NCBI GenBank assembly: GCA_947170465.1
Contig: CAMVTS010000009.1
Coordinates: 1-51,015 of the forward strand
Source of the DNA: an uncultured Clostridia bacterium
GTDB lineage: Bacteria > Bacillota > Clostridia > Oscillospirales > Acutalibacteraceae
Reading direction: 5' to 3'
DNA: 51,015 nt
This document shows, one piece after another, positions 35,521 through 44,627 of the stretch. Below the pieces are notes generated by a model. It did no database searches and was not told where the DNA came from. It saw only the letters and a program-made list of their open reading frames with translations. Numbering within the stretch: the stretch's first letter is position 1; every line of letters starts with the position of its first letter. A program made the translations under genes and the position numbers.

Positions 35521-35610
35521 AGGAAAGCGCAGCCGAGTACCGGTGTAAGGCTGAACGCTCCTTTTGCAATTATGAATACTACTCCCACTTTTGCGAGGTG
35601 GGAGTTTTGT
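35521..35610 (+). promoter_or_regulatory. Leader with two hairpins before the primase gene
   Basis: A first stem (GGAAAGCGCAGCC with GGCTGAACGCTCC) ends in TTTT; a second (ACTCCCAC with GTGGGAGT) also ends in TTTT. Two intrinsic terminator-like hairpins in series suggest attenuation of the replication/mobilisation genes. A TTGACA at 35,502-35,507 may be the -35. Confidence 0.6.
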
Positions 35611-35689
35611 ATTCGTAAAAAATTTTTAGGAGGTATAGCTTATCAGCAACTCAAACAACAACCTTGTACAGTATCCGCTTCCGTACAAG

Positions 35690-37405
35690 GTGGTGGACGG
35701 TTGCCTCTACAAAGAGATAACCAACAAGAGCGGAATCACGTCTAAAAAACTCTGTAACTTTCTGCCGTACATTGTCAGCGAGGTCAGTGTTGACGACGGA
35801 GCGGAAGTAAAGACGGTGCTTCGTTTAGGTTGCGTTCATTCAAGCGGCAGAGTGTTGCCGGAAACCGATGTAACGGGTGCGGAACTCGGAACCTTCAACT
35901 GGCTGATAGAGCGCTGGGGCGCGGATTGCGTTCTCGAACCGGAAAGGAGCGTCAAGGAATACGTCCGTCATGCTATTCAGCAAACAGCGGAGAACGCAGA
36001 GAGAATCCAAATCTATCATGTTACCGGCTGGAAGCTGATAGACAATCATTGGGAATATCTGCTGCCAAACGACGGCAAGCATGATGTCAGTCTGAGAGGA
36101 AAACTCAGCCGTTATGAGAGGGCTGATAATTGGAAAATCTCGGATTTGGCAAATGTATTTTTGATGGTAAACACAATGTCGTTTGCGCCTGCCAAAATCA
36201 CGTTGCCGTTGTTGGCTTATACTTTTCTGACTCCGCTGAATGAGTTTCTTCATCAGGCAAACTGCGAGCCGAAATTTGTCCTCTGTCTGCTCGGCAGAAC
36301 AGGAACGCGCAAGAGTACGCTCGCGGCGTTGTTCTTGTCATTCTTCGGAAAGTTCAACAGTTCAGACTTACCGCTTTCGTTCCGCGACACGGCGAATAGT
36401 ATTATGTACAACTCTTTTTCTTTGAAAGATGTGCTGACCTGCATTGATGACTTTCACCCAAGCAGCAGAAAAGAAGTATCAAAACTAACCGAAACCGCAC
36501 AGCTGATCATGCGCGGCTACGGCGACCGTATCGGCAGAGGAAGATTGAAATCCGATTCTACTCCGATGGAGTCTCGACCTCCACAGGGCAACGCCATCAT
36601 CACAGCAGAACAGGCTCCTGACATCGGCGAGAGCGGTACGGCAAGATACTTTTGTTTGGAACTGCGCGATGGAACGATTGATCTGAATAACCTTTCCAAA
36701 TTTCAGCGCGAAGCAGAAAAAGGCACACTCCGCAGTTGTATACTGGCATACACGGAATGGATAAAGAAGCGGCTTTTGAAAGATAAAAATACAGAGCGGT
36801 CATTCATCAATCAGCTGAAGAAAAGCTTTCAAAATTACCGTCAGGAATTTATCAATTCAGGGATACACTGTCACGGTAGAGTGCCTGAGATCTACGCATG
36901 GCTGATGATCGGCATGGAATTCTTTTTACTCTTTCTGTTGGACTATGAAATCATTTCCAAAGAAGATTACCATTCGACATTCGAGCGTTGCAGAACTTGT
37001 CTGTATTACCTTGCAAAGAAGCAAAGCGTGAATATCGATCAGGACAAGCCGATGCACAAGTTTATCCGGAAGCTCTATTCGCTCATCGAAAGCGGACAGG
37101 CTGTTTTGCTGGATAAAAACAATCCGGTTGAATTCAAGCCTGTAAACTATATCGGATATCAAGATGATGAAAACTATTATCTAAATGCCGATATCGCGCA
37201 CAAACAGGTGAAGCGATTATGCAATGAGCAGGACGAAGCGTTTTCGATTTCCAAAAACGGATTGATCAAAGCGCTCGCCGAAGAAGGCTTGACCATTTGC
37301 GACAAAGGCAAAAACACAAAGTCTATCCGCATAGGCGATAAAACACTTCGCTTTATTTGTCTGATAAAAGATAAGGCTGACACGGTCGCAGAGTTGTGTG
37401 AATAA
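35690..37405 (+). CDS. DUF927-type plasmid/phage primase-helicase
   Basis: 571 residues from the GTG. Walker A LGRTGTRKSTLAA and Walker B CIDDFHP mark an AAA-like ATPase, with the DUF927 layout (GWKLIDNHWEYLLP) seen in mobile-element replication proteins. The natural start may be further upstream: AGGAGG at 35,628-35,633 lies 8 nt before an ATC (35,642) in frame, giving SNSNNNLVQYPLPYKV before the GTG. It would unwind or prime the excised circle. Confidence 0.82.
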   Translation: MVDGCLYKEITNKSGITSKKLCNFLPYIVSEVSVDDGAEVKTVLRLGCVHSSGRVLPETDVTGAELGTFNWLIERWGADCVLEPERSVKEYVRHAIQQTAENAERIQIYHVTGWKLIDNHWEYLLPNDGKHDVSLRGKLSRYERADNWKISDLANVFLMVNTMSFAPAKITLPLLAYTFLTPLNEFLHQANCEPKFVLCLLGRTGTRKSTLAALFLSFFGKFNSSDLPLSFRDTANSIMYNSFSLKDVLTCIDDFHPSSRKEVSKLTETAQLIMRGYGDRIGRGRLKSDSTPMESRPPQGNAIITAEQAPDIGESGTARYFCLELRDGTIDLNNLSKFQREAEKGTLRSCILAYTEWIKKRLLKDKNTERSFINQLKKSFQNYRQEFINSGIHCHGRVPEIYAWLMIGMEFFLLFLLDYEIISKEDYHSTFERCRTCLYYLAKKQSVNIDQDKPMHKFIRKLYSLIESGQAVLLDKNNPVEFKPVNYIGYQDDENYYLNADIAHKQVKRLCNEQDEAFSISKNGLIKALAEEGLTICDKGKNTKSIRIGDKTLRFICLIKDKADTVAELCE

Positions 37406-37705
37406 ACAGGTGACGCGGGTGACAAAGTTTCAAAACTGCCGTCTGCACTGGATTTCTCCTTTTTCTGTCGGGGTGACAAATGTGCAGCATGTCGCATCTT
37501 TGTCGCTCCGATTTATTTCGGAAAAGCTGATGAACAGTGCGCTGAGGTTTCGTGTTGCTCCTGTTGCACCAAAATACAGTATACCCACTCAACAAAACAG
37601 AAAATAATTCCTGCTTTATTGCCAGTTTCGCCTTTGTATTACGACCGCCCTCATTTGGGCGGCCGCAAAGGCAGATGCGAGCTAGGCCCGCGCCCCTATT
37701 TTGAA
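37406..37705 (+). other. Gap before mobC with candidate oriT
   Basis: A nested hairpin at 37,630-37,672 has outer arms GCCTTTG/CAAAGGC and inner arms CCGCCC/GGGCGG, 50 bp upstream of mobC, the usual site of an oriT. A GTG-started 69-codon frame (37,398-37,607), overlapping the primase stop, may be a small gene but resembles nothing I know. Confidence 0.45.
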
Positions 37706-37710
37706 AAACT

Positions 37711-38043
37711 ATGGAGGAAATTATTTTGAAAAAGCAAGCGAAAACCGAAATCATTTCAACGAGAGTTACATCCGAGCAGAGAGAAATCATCGAAGGAAAG
37801 GCGTACTCTTCCTACCGTACGCCGAGTATGTATCTGCGAGATTGCGCGCTTGGCAAGAAGATTATCGTCGTCAAAGGTGTAGATGAAGTCGCAGATGAGC
37901 TGAGAAAAATCGGCAACAACCTCAATCAACTGACGAGAGCAGTCAATTCCGGGTACTGTTATCAGATTGATTTAAGCGAAACAAGAGAGGAGGTGGCAAG
38001 ACTTTGGCAGTCGTTAAATTCGTTAACGCAGGAAGTCCGATGA
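37711..38043 (+). CDS. mobC: MobC-type relaxosome accessory protein
   Basis: 110 residues; the core EIISTRVTSEQREIIEGKAYSSYRTPSMYLRDCALGK (ribbon-helix-helix-like) and IGNNLNQLTRAVNSG match MobC. A TTG at 37,726, 8 nt after GGAGG, is an attractive alternative start. It overlaps the relaxase start by 40 bp. It would bind oriT and load the relaxase. Confidence 0.82.
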   Translation: MEEIILKKQAKTEIISTRVTSEQREIIEGKAYSSYRTPSMYLRDCALGKKIIVVKGVDEVADELRKIGNNLNQLTRAVNSGYCYQIDLSETREEVARLWQSLNSLTQEVR

Positions 38044-38990
38044 ACAATATTTTTGATTATGTCACGCGCCGTGAAGCGACGGAGAGCAAATTGATCGGCG
38101 GCGTCAACTGTTCCCCGGAGAGTGCGCTTGATGAATTCCGATTTGTCAAGAAGCGGTTTCACAAAGAGGACGGAAGAAGTTACTACCATATCGTGCAGTC
38201 CTTCTCACCTGACGATGACCTCACTCCCGAGACCGCGCACGAAATCGGATTGAAATTTGCCGAATACTTTCCGGGCTTTCAAGTCATTGTTGCTACCCAT
38301 ATCAATACAAAAGCTGTCCACAATCACCTGATTATGAATAGCGTGAACTTCGAAAACGGCAAAAAGTTTCACCAAAGCCGCAACGAAATGTTCCAGGCAA
38401 AAGAGTATTCCAATCAGCTCTGCCGTGAGTATGGGTTGAGTGTGACCGAGACCAAAACCAAGAATCCGCGCAACGCTAGGTGGAAGCGTAATCTGATAGA
38501 AACCGCGTCCTACGCCATAGGCTGGTCAGCGACAAAGGAAGAATTCATCGAGTATATGCGCGAGCACGGCTACGGTGTGCAGTGGGAGGACAAGTATAAA
38601 TATATCACCTTCACCACGCCCGAGGGCTACAAAGTCCGAGATAACAAGTTGTTTGACGAGCGTTTTTTGAAAAACAATCTGGAATTGTACTTCGCCATGG
38701 GCGGCTGCGACGGTGAAATGCTCGACACCTACTGCGACTACGTTACGCCCTATCACGACAACAGCTTTACGATGACAAGCACCGACGGGCTGTTCAATCT
38801 TCTCGGAGATATACTCTCAACTATTCCCGAGGGCTACTATTATCAACCGCATTACGTCAAAGAAATGAACACAATGGAAAAGCTCCGCCTCGAAAAAATC
38901 CTCGGACGGAAGATTTCCAACGAAGCCTTCCACACCTACTGCACCCGTGAGGACTACGAACGCGAGCAGGGTATCTCACAAAGCTACTAA
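38004..38990 (+). CDS. Relaxase (MobA/VirD2 family)
   Basis: 328 residues from a TTG after GAGAGGAGG. Motif I Tyr in IFDYVTRRE (about residue 19) and the metal-binding HINTKAVHNHLIMN (HxxxxxxHxH) identify a relaxase. It nicks oriT and leads the strand into a recipient using a helper conjugation system. It is shorter than large plasmid relaxases and has no helicase domain. Confidence 0.88.
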   Translation: MAVVKFVNAGSPMNNIFDYVTRREATESKLIGGVNCSPESALDEFRFVKKRFHKEDGRSYYHIVQSFSPDDDLTPETAHEIGLKFAEYFPGFQVIVATHINTKAVHNHLIMNSVNFENGKKFHQSRNEMFQAKEYSNQLCREYGLSVTETKTKNPRNARWKRNLIETASYAIGWSATKEEFIEYMREHGYGVQWEDKYKYITFTTPEGYKVRDNKLFDERFLKNNLELYFAMGGCDGEMLDTYCDYVTPYHDNSFTMTSTDGLFNLLGDILSTIPEGYYYQPHYVKEMNTMEKLRLEKILGRKISNEAFHTYCTREDYEREQGISQSY

Positions 38991-39114
38991 TCAAAAAAAT
39001 ATTTTGGAAAGGATTGATGTCAAATATGAACCGGTTTTGTTTCAAAACCAACTACGTTATTAATAAAATTATCAAAACAATTCGCTGTATTTATTACGGC
39101 GAGGAAAGGAATCT

Positions 39115-39270
39115 ATGGAGAATAATTTAAAGAATTATGTTATGAACAGCTGTCTTACAGACAGAAAAAGAAATAATAAAGAAACAAAATCGCTGGACAT
39201 TCACAGCGTGTTAGAGTATCCTATTGCTTACACGGATACAGTCAGGAGGGGCAATGTCGGTAGCAAATAA
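39115..39270 (+). CDS. Small hypothetical protein
   Basis: 51 residues, SD GAGGAAAGGA. Contains MENNLKNYVMNS at the start. No family recognised. It overlaps the next small gene by 17 bp. Confidence 0.4.
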   Translation: MENNLKNYVMNSCLTDRKRNNKETKSLDIHSVLEYPIAYTDTVRRGNVGSK

Positions 39271-39463
39271 TATTTGCAGCTCCGCTGTTATCCATACCGG
39301 TGCAGATAGTTCCAGGCATATTCAAGAGTTTCAAAAGTCTCTTGCTGACAATATGATGGTACAGCTTAGGCGTTATAGTGCAGCAGAACTACGACGGATA
39401 AGAATAATATTAAAATCACCCGACAACATGCCGAAATTTACTTGTCTGCCACGTGCATCGTAA
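39254..39463 (+). CDS. Small hypothetical protein before the recombinase
   Basis: 69 residues, rich in Ser and Arg, with SD AGGAGG 4 nt before the ATG. Possible recombination accessory or regulator, by position only. Confidence 0.4.
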   Translation: MSVANNICSSAVIHTGADSSRHIQEFQKSLADNMMVQLRRYSAAELRRIRIILKSPDNMPKFTCLPRAS

Positions 39464-39491
39464 AAATCAAAAATATCTATCATGAAAAACA

Positions 39492-39514
39492 GGGGCAGGT
39501 AAAACGCCTGCCCC
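39492..39514 (+). promoter_or_regulatory. GC-rich hairpin just before the recombinase ribosome site
   Basis: Arms GGGGCAGG and CCTGCCCC with a 7-nt loop, ending 4 nt before CGGAGG. It could gate translation or block readthrough. Confidence 0.55.
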
Positions 39515-39529
39515 GGAACGGAGGTTAAA

Positions 39530-41368
39530 ATGAAGAAATCAAAAACAGATTTTTCTGAAGATAATCGCAAAGTTGCGATTTATGCGAGAAAATCCCGAAT
39601 CACACACAAGGGCGACAGTATCGGTGTGCAGTTCAAGCAGAGCGCGGACTATGCAAAGCAACAGCTCAACCTTCCTGATGATTATGAGTTTGAACAATAC
39701 GAGGACAAGGGCTTGAGCGGATACTACTCCGACCGTCCCGATTTTCAGCGACTGCTTCACGATATTGAAGCGGGAAAGATAAAGGCGATAGCCTGCTACA
39801 AGCTCGATAGAATCAGCAGAAAAACTGCCGACCTCATGCGTCTGATTGAATATTTTGAACGCTTCAATGTCATCCTGTTGGTCTGCTCCAACAACATCAA
39901 CACTCAAATAAGCACCTCAAAAATCATCATTCAGGTGCTTGCCATCATAGCTGAATTTGAGCGAGATACCATTACCGAGCGTATTCAGGATAACTTGATG
40001 GAGCTTGCAAAGGACGGCAGATGGCTCGGCGGCAGAGCACCTACGGGCTTTACCACAAAGCGAGTTTCCATCGGTTCGGGTAAGAACAAAACCGCTGTCA
40101 CATTCCTTGTCAGCATTGAAGAAGAAAAGAAGCTTGTGCAAAAAATATTTCAAACCTTCCTTCAGGTGCGTTCTATTACGCAGACCGCAAACATTATCGG
40201 TGAAAGTCATAAAACAAAACTCGGCGCGCAATTTACCGAGCTTGCTATCAAAGATATATTGCGCAACCCGATCTACTGCACAGCAGACGAAAAAGCGTAT
40301 CAGTATTTTCTTGATAACGACGCGAATATTTACGGAGAATTATCCGATTATGATGGACAATCGGGAATTTCGGTGTATAATAGAACCAGTCAGTATAAAA
40401 TTGAGGACGATGATTCCACCTTCTTCAATCCAAAGTTTTCAAAGGGTATGAAGAAAAGAGATGTCTCCGAATGGATAATTTCCACCGGCAGACATGAGGG
40501 CTTCATTTCCTCAACCGACTGGATAAACACACAAAAGCTGTTATCGGAGATTGCACATAGATACAATCAGCCGCACCGCAAAACCAACGCCTTGCTGGCA
40601 GGTATTATCCATTGTCCGAACTGCGGCAAGCGGCTGAATGTCACACCGGAATCAAACCGTTGGACGAACGGCAAGCCTCGCTTCAAATACACCTGCCCCG
40701 GTTACAGAAAAAAGGAATGTGATTTTATCGCCGTTGACGGTGTATTGACGGATGAATTTGTCGTGAAAAAGCTGTCCGAGATTAACGACGAGAACAGCGA
40801 ATACTACTATGAGCTGATTCAGGAGCGCATTGACAAACTGATTCTGTCCGACGAAAACGAACGCGAATACCGTGATACCAAGAAAGCGATTGATAAAATC
40901 AAGTCCGATATTGCGGCTCAAATCAGAAACATGCGCGACGCGACGGATGACATCAAGCCGTTCTATCAGGAAGATATTAGCAGCCTGAAGGACGAGCTTG
41001 AAAAACAGCAGACGGTGTTATCCAAAATCGAAGCGTTGAAAAATGAATCGCGCGACCTTGAAGAAGAACTAAAGCAGGTCAGAAAAATCCTTATGTCCTT
41101 TGAAGAATATGCCAAGGACGCAACGCCTGAGGTGTTGACTTCACTCATTCACTCTGTGGTAGAGAAAATCTACGTTACCACCGAAAACAACGAGCGCGTC
41201 TGCCATATCTTCATCAAGGGCTGTATTGACGAGGACTATTCCGACCTCTTCAAAAGAACCGAAAACTCAGGCAGCAAGCCGTTTTCAGAGGATTGCGCCA
41301 TCACGTGTGATGATGACGGAGATTGTAAACGCGATTCACACCTTTGCGGGAATACAGCTCAGGCGTGA
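39530..41368 (+). CDS. Large serine recombinase (integrase of the element)
   Basis: 612 residues: resolvase-type catalytic domain (YARKSRI, Ser22; [23 protein letters not shown]), recombinase DNA-binding domain, zinc ribbon (HCPNCGKRL ... [12 protein letters not shown]) and a coiled coil (about 445-530). It should integrate and excise the element at the AACGCGAT sites. SD CGGAGG. The last 11 codons lie beyond the right junction in macrodomain DNA, so the C-terminus depends on the integration site. Confidence 0.92.
   Translation: MKKSKTDFSEDNRKVAIYARKSRITHKGDSIGVQFKQSADYAKQQLNLPDDYEFEQYEDKGLSGYYSDRPDFQRLLHDIEAGKIKAIACYKLDRISRKTADLMRLIEYFERFNVILLVCSNNINTQISTSKIIIQVLAIIAEFERDTITERIQDNLMELAKDGRWLGGRAPTGFTTKRVSIGSGKNKTAVTFLVSIEEEKKLVQKIFQTFLQVRSITQTANIIGESHKTKLGAQFTELAIKDILRNPIYCTADEKAYQYFLDNDANIYGELSDYDGQSGISVYNRTSQYKIEDDDSTFFNPKFSKGMKKRDVSEWIISTGRHEGFISSTDWINTQKLLSEIAHRYNQPHRKTNALLAGIIHCPNCGKRLNVTPESNRWTNGKPRFKYTCPGYRKKECDFIAVDGVLTDEFVVKKLSEINDENSEYYYELIQERIDKLILSDENEREYRDTKKAIDKIKSDIAAQIRNMRDATDDIKPFYQEDISSLKDELEKQQTVLSKIEALKNESRDLEEELKQVRKILMSFEEYAKDATPEVLTSLIHSVVEKIYVTTENNERVCHIFIKGCIDEDYSDLFKRTENSGSKPFSEDCAITCDDDGDCKRDSHLCGNTAQA
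41328..41335. other. Right attachment junction (attR core)
   Basis: AACGCGAT, inside the recombinase gene and at the start of the restored macrodomain frame. Confidence 0.7.
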
Positions 41369-41750
41369 CTGCTACGGGATTATGCGCGAGCAGGGGCATA
41401 ACGAGCCTACAGGTCAGGCACAAATTACGCCTGCCTATAATCTGCCTTGTGAATACGTTATTCATACGGTCGGACCTATCGTCAGCGGAAAGTTAAACGG
41501 ACAGCATTGCAAGCTGCTCAAAAGCTGCTATCTTTCCTGTCTGAAACTCGCCGGAGAAAAAAGCATTGACAGTATCGCTTTTTGCTGTATCTCCACAGGC
41601 GTGTTCGGCTTTCCGCAGAGAGAGGCGGCAGAGATTGCCATATCAACTGTAAAGGAGTATCAAAAAACAACAGGCAGCGATATCAAGGTGATTTTCAATG
41701 TTTTTAAAGACGATGATTACGCCATATACAGCGAACTGTTAAGGAGCTGA
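41328..41750 (+). pseudogene. C-terminal half of the split zinc-macrodomain gene
   Basis: About 140 codons from [17 protein letters not shown] through [15 protein letters not shown] and [19 protein letters not shown] to the end. The frame matches the N-terminal half at 22,766 when joined at the octamer. It lacks a start and the zinc motif. It is closely related to, but clearly distinct from, the complete copy at 23,607. The sirtuin gene begins 7 bp later. Confidence 0.85.
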
Positions 41751-41757
41751 AAACCCG

Positions 41758-42753
41758 ATGAAACTTAAATATGAATATTTGCCAAACGGCTATCAGGAAA
41801 CAATAGAAAAAGGGCTGAACGCTCTGCGTGTATTCAGCCGCGTTTCCCACGGTATCGGCACACGAGAGGAACAGCTTAAAAGACTGAAGAATGAATTGAC
41901 AAACGCCGATGCAATCGTGATTGGAGCAGGCGCTGGGCTGTCCACCTCGGCGGGCTTGACATATTCGGGCGTACGCTTTGACCGCTATTTCTTTGATTAT
42001 AAACGGCATTTCGGAATAACCGATATGTTCTCCGGCGGTTTCTATCCCTTTCCCGATGAAGAAACGCGCTGGGCGTGGTGGGCAAGGCACATCTATTTCA
42101 ACCGCTATGTCAATCCGCCAAAGCCGGTATATCAAAAGCTGTTGGAGCTTGTAAAAGATAAGAATTATTTTGTTATCACGACAAATGTCGATCACCAGTT
42201 TCAGCGTGCCGGATTTGACAAAACGCGCCTGTTCTATACACAGGGCGATTACGGCTTGTTCCAGAGCGTGAACCGAAAGCTGCAAAAGACCTACGACAAC
42301 GAAGAATAGGTGTACCGGGCGATGGAAGCGCAGGGCTTTGTCAAGGATGAAAACGGTGTTTTTGGGCTTCCCGAAGACAGGAATATTAAAATGCAGATAC
42401 CGAGCGAGCTTATCCCCCAATGCCCTGATGATGGCAGCGACGTTGTGATGAACCTCAGAAGTGACGATAGCTTTGTCGAGGACGAAGGCTGGCACAGAGT
42501 CTCGGCGGCATACTACGACTTTCTCAAAAAGTACGAAAACGACCGAGTTCTCTATCTGGAGCTCGGCGTCGGTTCAAACACGCCCGTGATTATAAAATAT
42601 CCGTTTTGGCAGATGACCCTGACGAACGATAAAGCAATCTACGCGTGCCTGAATTACAGCGAGGCGTATTGCCCGGAAGCAATCGCCGTGCAGTCGATTT
42701 GTATTGACGGAGATATCGGAAATACGTTTGATGAAATGAACCTGAATCCGTGA
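41758..42753 (+). pseudogene. SirTM-type sirtuin with an in-frame amber codon
   Basis: 331 codons of continuous frame broken by TAG at 42,307-42,309. Sirtuin motifs are clear: AIVIGAGAGLSTSAGLTYSG (NAD loop), TTNVDHQFQRAGF and YTQGDYG, where Gln stands in the position of the usual catalytic His, as in the SirTM class of protein mono-ADP-ribosyl transferases. The zinc cysteines are mostly gone (CPDDG). In this class the sirtuin adds and the adjacent macrodomain removes ADP-ribose. The stop truncates it after residue 183, so it is probably inactive. Confidence 0.82.
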
Positions 42754-42782
42754 AACTGAAATCATCAATCTTCACCCATTAT

Positions 42783-42858
42783 GTAGGGGACGGCTTCCCA
42801 GACGTCCCGAAAAGCCGGACGTTTGGTTAAGCGGGACGTCAAGGATGCCGTCCCCTAC
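42783..42858. repeat. Palindromic interspersed element
   Basis: Perfect arms GTAGGGGACGGC (42,783-42,794) and GCCGTCCCCTAC (42,847-42,858), with a second stem GACGTCCCG/CGGGACGTC inside. 76 bp, non-coding, MITE- or REP-like. Confidence 0.7.
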
Positions 42859-43029
42859 GGTAGGTTTATCTTTCGCCATAATAATAAGCAACTCTTTTCC
42901 GAAAAGGGTTGCTTATCTCACTTTTCCGGAAAAACTGCCCGTTGTTTTTTCTGAAAACTGATTTATAATATAAGTAAGATAAGAAACTAAAGTTGCTAAA
43001 ATTAATTTCGAGAAATACAGGAGGATATC

Positions 43030-43545
43030 ATGAAGAATTTAGTCATCTACTATTCCAGACGCGGACAGAATTATGTAAACGGTTCAATTCAAAATTTGTC
43101 AAAAGGAAACGCGGAGAGGATTGCTCAGTTTATCCAAAACGCGGTTGACGCCGATGCGTTTGAGGTTGATACCGTCAAGCCGTATGACAAAGATTATATG
43201 GTTTGTATCGAAGAAGCAAAGGCGGAGCTGAGAGCAAAGGCGCGTCCCGAGCTCAAAGAAATGCTCAGCGATATTTCGGAGTACGACAACATCTTCATCG
43301 TCGGTCCCAACTGGTGGGGTATCTATCCGATGGCGCTGTACACACAGCTTGAGGCACTCGACTTCACCGGCAAGACCGTCCACTATGTCGTTACTCATGA
43401 GGGCTCAGGACTCGGCGGCGTACCGAAAACCATCCCTGCATCCTGCAAGGGCGCAAAGATCGGCGCAAGCCTCGCTGTTCAGGGCGGCAGCGCTTCCGGC
43501 TCGGAAAAACAGGTAACAGATTGGGCGACAAAAGCTGTAAGATGA
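43030..43545 (+). CDS. Flavodoxin
   Basis: 171 residues. Starts with YYSRRGQNY (FMN phosphate loop) and has GPNWWGIYPM (flavin ring loop) and THEGSGLGGVP, the Flavodoxin_4 pattern. Electron carrier or FMN-dependent reductase. SD CAGGAGG; a terminator-like hairpin (42,885-42,913) and TATAAT lie upstream. The disrupted aldo/keto reductase starts 29 bp downstream, likely the same transcript. Confidence 0.88.
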   Translation: MKNLVIYYSRRGQNYVNGSIQNLSKGNAERIAQFIQNAVDADAFEVDTVKPYDKDYMVCIEEAKAELRAKARPELKEMLSDISEYDNIFIVGPNWWGIYPMALYTQLEALDFTGKTVHYVVTHEGSGLGGVPKTIPASCKGAKIGASLAVQGGSASGSEKQVTDWATKAVR

Positions 43546-43574
43546 TTTGAAGAAAATATAAAGGAGAATGAATG

Positions 43575-44417
43575 ATGGAAACTATTAAACTCAACAACGG
43601 AATCGAATGTCCCGTGATTGGAATCGGAACCTTTATGCTCAAGCCCGCAGACGCACAAAACAGCGTGCGTGAAGCGCTGAAGATGGGCTACTCTCTGGTC
43701 GATACGGCGAACGCCTATGTCAATGAGCGTGCGGTGGGTCGCGGAATCAAAGAAAGCGGTCTTAAAAGGGAAGAAGTATTCATCTCCACAAAGCTATGAC
43801 CCAGTGAGTACGAGAACGAAAACGCGGTGGAAGAAACGCTCGAACGTCTCGGTGTTGATTATGTCGATTTGCTCTATATTCATCAGCCGGCAGGCAACTG
43901 GCTCGCAGGCTACCGTCAGCTTGAAAAGGCGTACAAGGAGGGCAAGGCAAAGTCAATCGGTATCTCGAACTTTGAGGGCAAATACATTGACGAATTACAG
44001 CACAAATGGGAGATTGTGCCGCAGTTCATCCAGGTGGAGGCTCACCCGTATTTCACTCAAAAGGAACTGCGCAAAACACTCGACAAGTACGGCATTAAGC
44101 TGATGAGCTGGTATCCGCTCGGTCACGGCGACAAGAGCCTGATGGAAGAGCCTGTTTTTGCAGCGCTTGGCAAAAAGTACGGCAAAACACCTGCTCAGAT
44201 TATTCTTCGCTGGCATACACAAATGGGCTTTGTCGTTATCCCCGGCAGCAAGAACGTTGCGCACATCAAGGACAATCTCGACATTCTCGACTTTACGCTC
44301 ACCGATGATGAGATGAATGAGATTGCAAAGCTTGATAAGAATAAACGTTACTACCACCGCACCGATGAGCAGCTAAACAGCTTCGCGGCATGGCGTCCCG
44401 AATTTGAAAGAGCATAA
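43575..44417 (+). pseudogene. Aldo/keto reductase gene with in-frame TGA
   Basis: 280 codons of one frame: GIGTFML, DTANAY (catalytic Asp and Tyr), STKL (catalytic Lys), YIHQP (catalytic His), GISNF and PGSKNVAHIKDNL. A TGA at 43,797-43,799 follows STKL where family members have Trp (TKLWPSEYEN), so a single TGG-to-TGA change explains the break. Everything else reads well, which suggests a recent mutation or a sequencing error. Two ATGs at 43,572 and 43,575 follow AAGGAG. Confidence 0.88.
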
Positions 44418-44421
44418 CAAC

Positions 44422-44456
44422 AAGGCGTGACGGAATTTCCGCCGCGCCTTTTTTTT
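44422..44456 (+). terminator. Terminator after the aldo/keto reductase gene
   Basis: AAGGCG pairs with CGCCTT, inner CGG/CCG, then TTTTTTTT. Confidence 0.8.
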
Positions 44457-44514
44457 GAAAACGCTTGTTTCATAATTTTGCACGAACGTCCGCTTTTTTG
44501 GCGGGCGTTTCTGC

Positions 44515-44543
44515 TTGACAAAAGATGACCGGAATTATATAAT
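44515..44543 (+). promoter_or_regulatory. Consensus promoter of the metal ATPase operon
   Basis: Perfect TTGACA (44,515-44,520) and TATAAT (44,538-44,543), 17-bp spacer. Confidence 0.85.
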
Positions 44544-44587
44544 AGATTTAGAAAATCATGGGTTGATTTTTTATTTTTTGTAACATA

Positions 44588-44603
44588 GTTAGTTTTTGCT
44601 AAC
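44588..44603. promoter_or_regulatory. TTAG-N6-CTAA palindrome (possible metalloregulator site)
   Basis: GTTAG and CTAAC around TTTTTG, downstream of the promoter and ahead of the first start codon. The same pattern occurs at 47,391-47,404 ahead of the HMA gene. DtxR/IdeR-family boxes are built from related TTAG/CTAA halves. Confidence 0.55.
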
Positions 44604-44627
44604 CTATTAAATGAAGGAGTGGTTATC

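Larger units (their letters stand above)
23117..41335 (+). mobile_element. Integrative mobilizable element (serine recombinase type) inserted in a macrodomain gene
   Basis: The ends are defined by the 8-bp direct repeat AACGCGAT at 23,117-23,124 and 41,328-41,335, where the two halves of one macrodomain gene meet foreign DNA. Deleting one repeat plus the interior (18,211 bp) restores the frame [10 protein letters not shown]. It encodes, left to right, an HTH protein, a complete macrodomain paralog, the CotH/giant cohesin-dockerin operon, a DUF6809-like protein, a RelE/RelB pair, a sigma-like protein, a DUF927 primase, MobC, a relaxase, two small ORFs and a large serine recombinase whose last codons run over the right junction. 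No type IV secretion genes are seen, so transfer would need a helper. Confidence 0.85.

Noticed and set aside
43797-43799. TGA read as Trp or selenocysteine
   Set aside because: TGA ends many intact genes here, TGG encodes Trp throughout, and no SECIS-like hairpin was seen; a point mutation or error is simpler.
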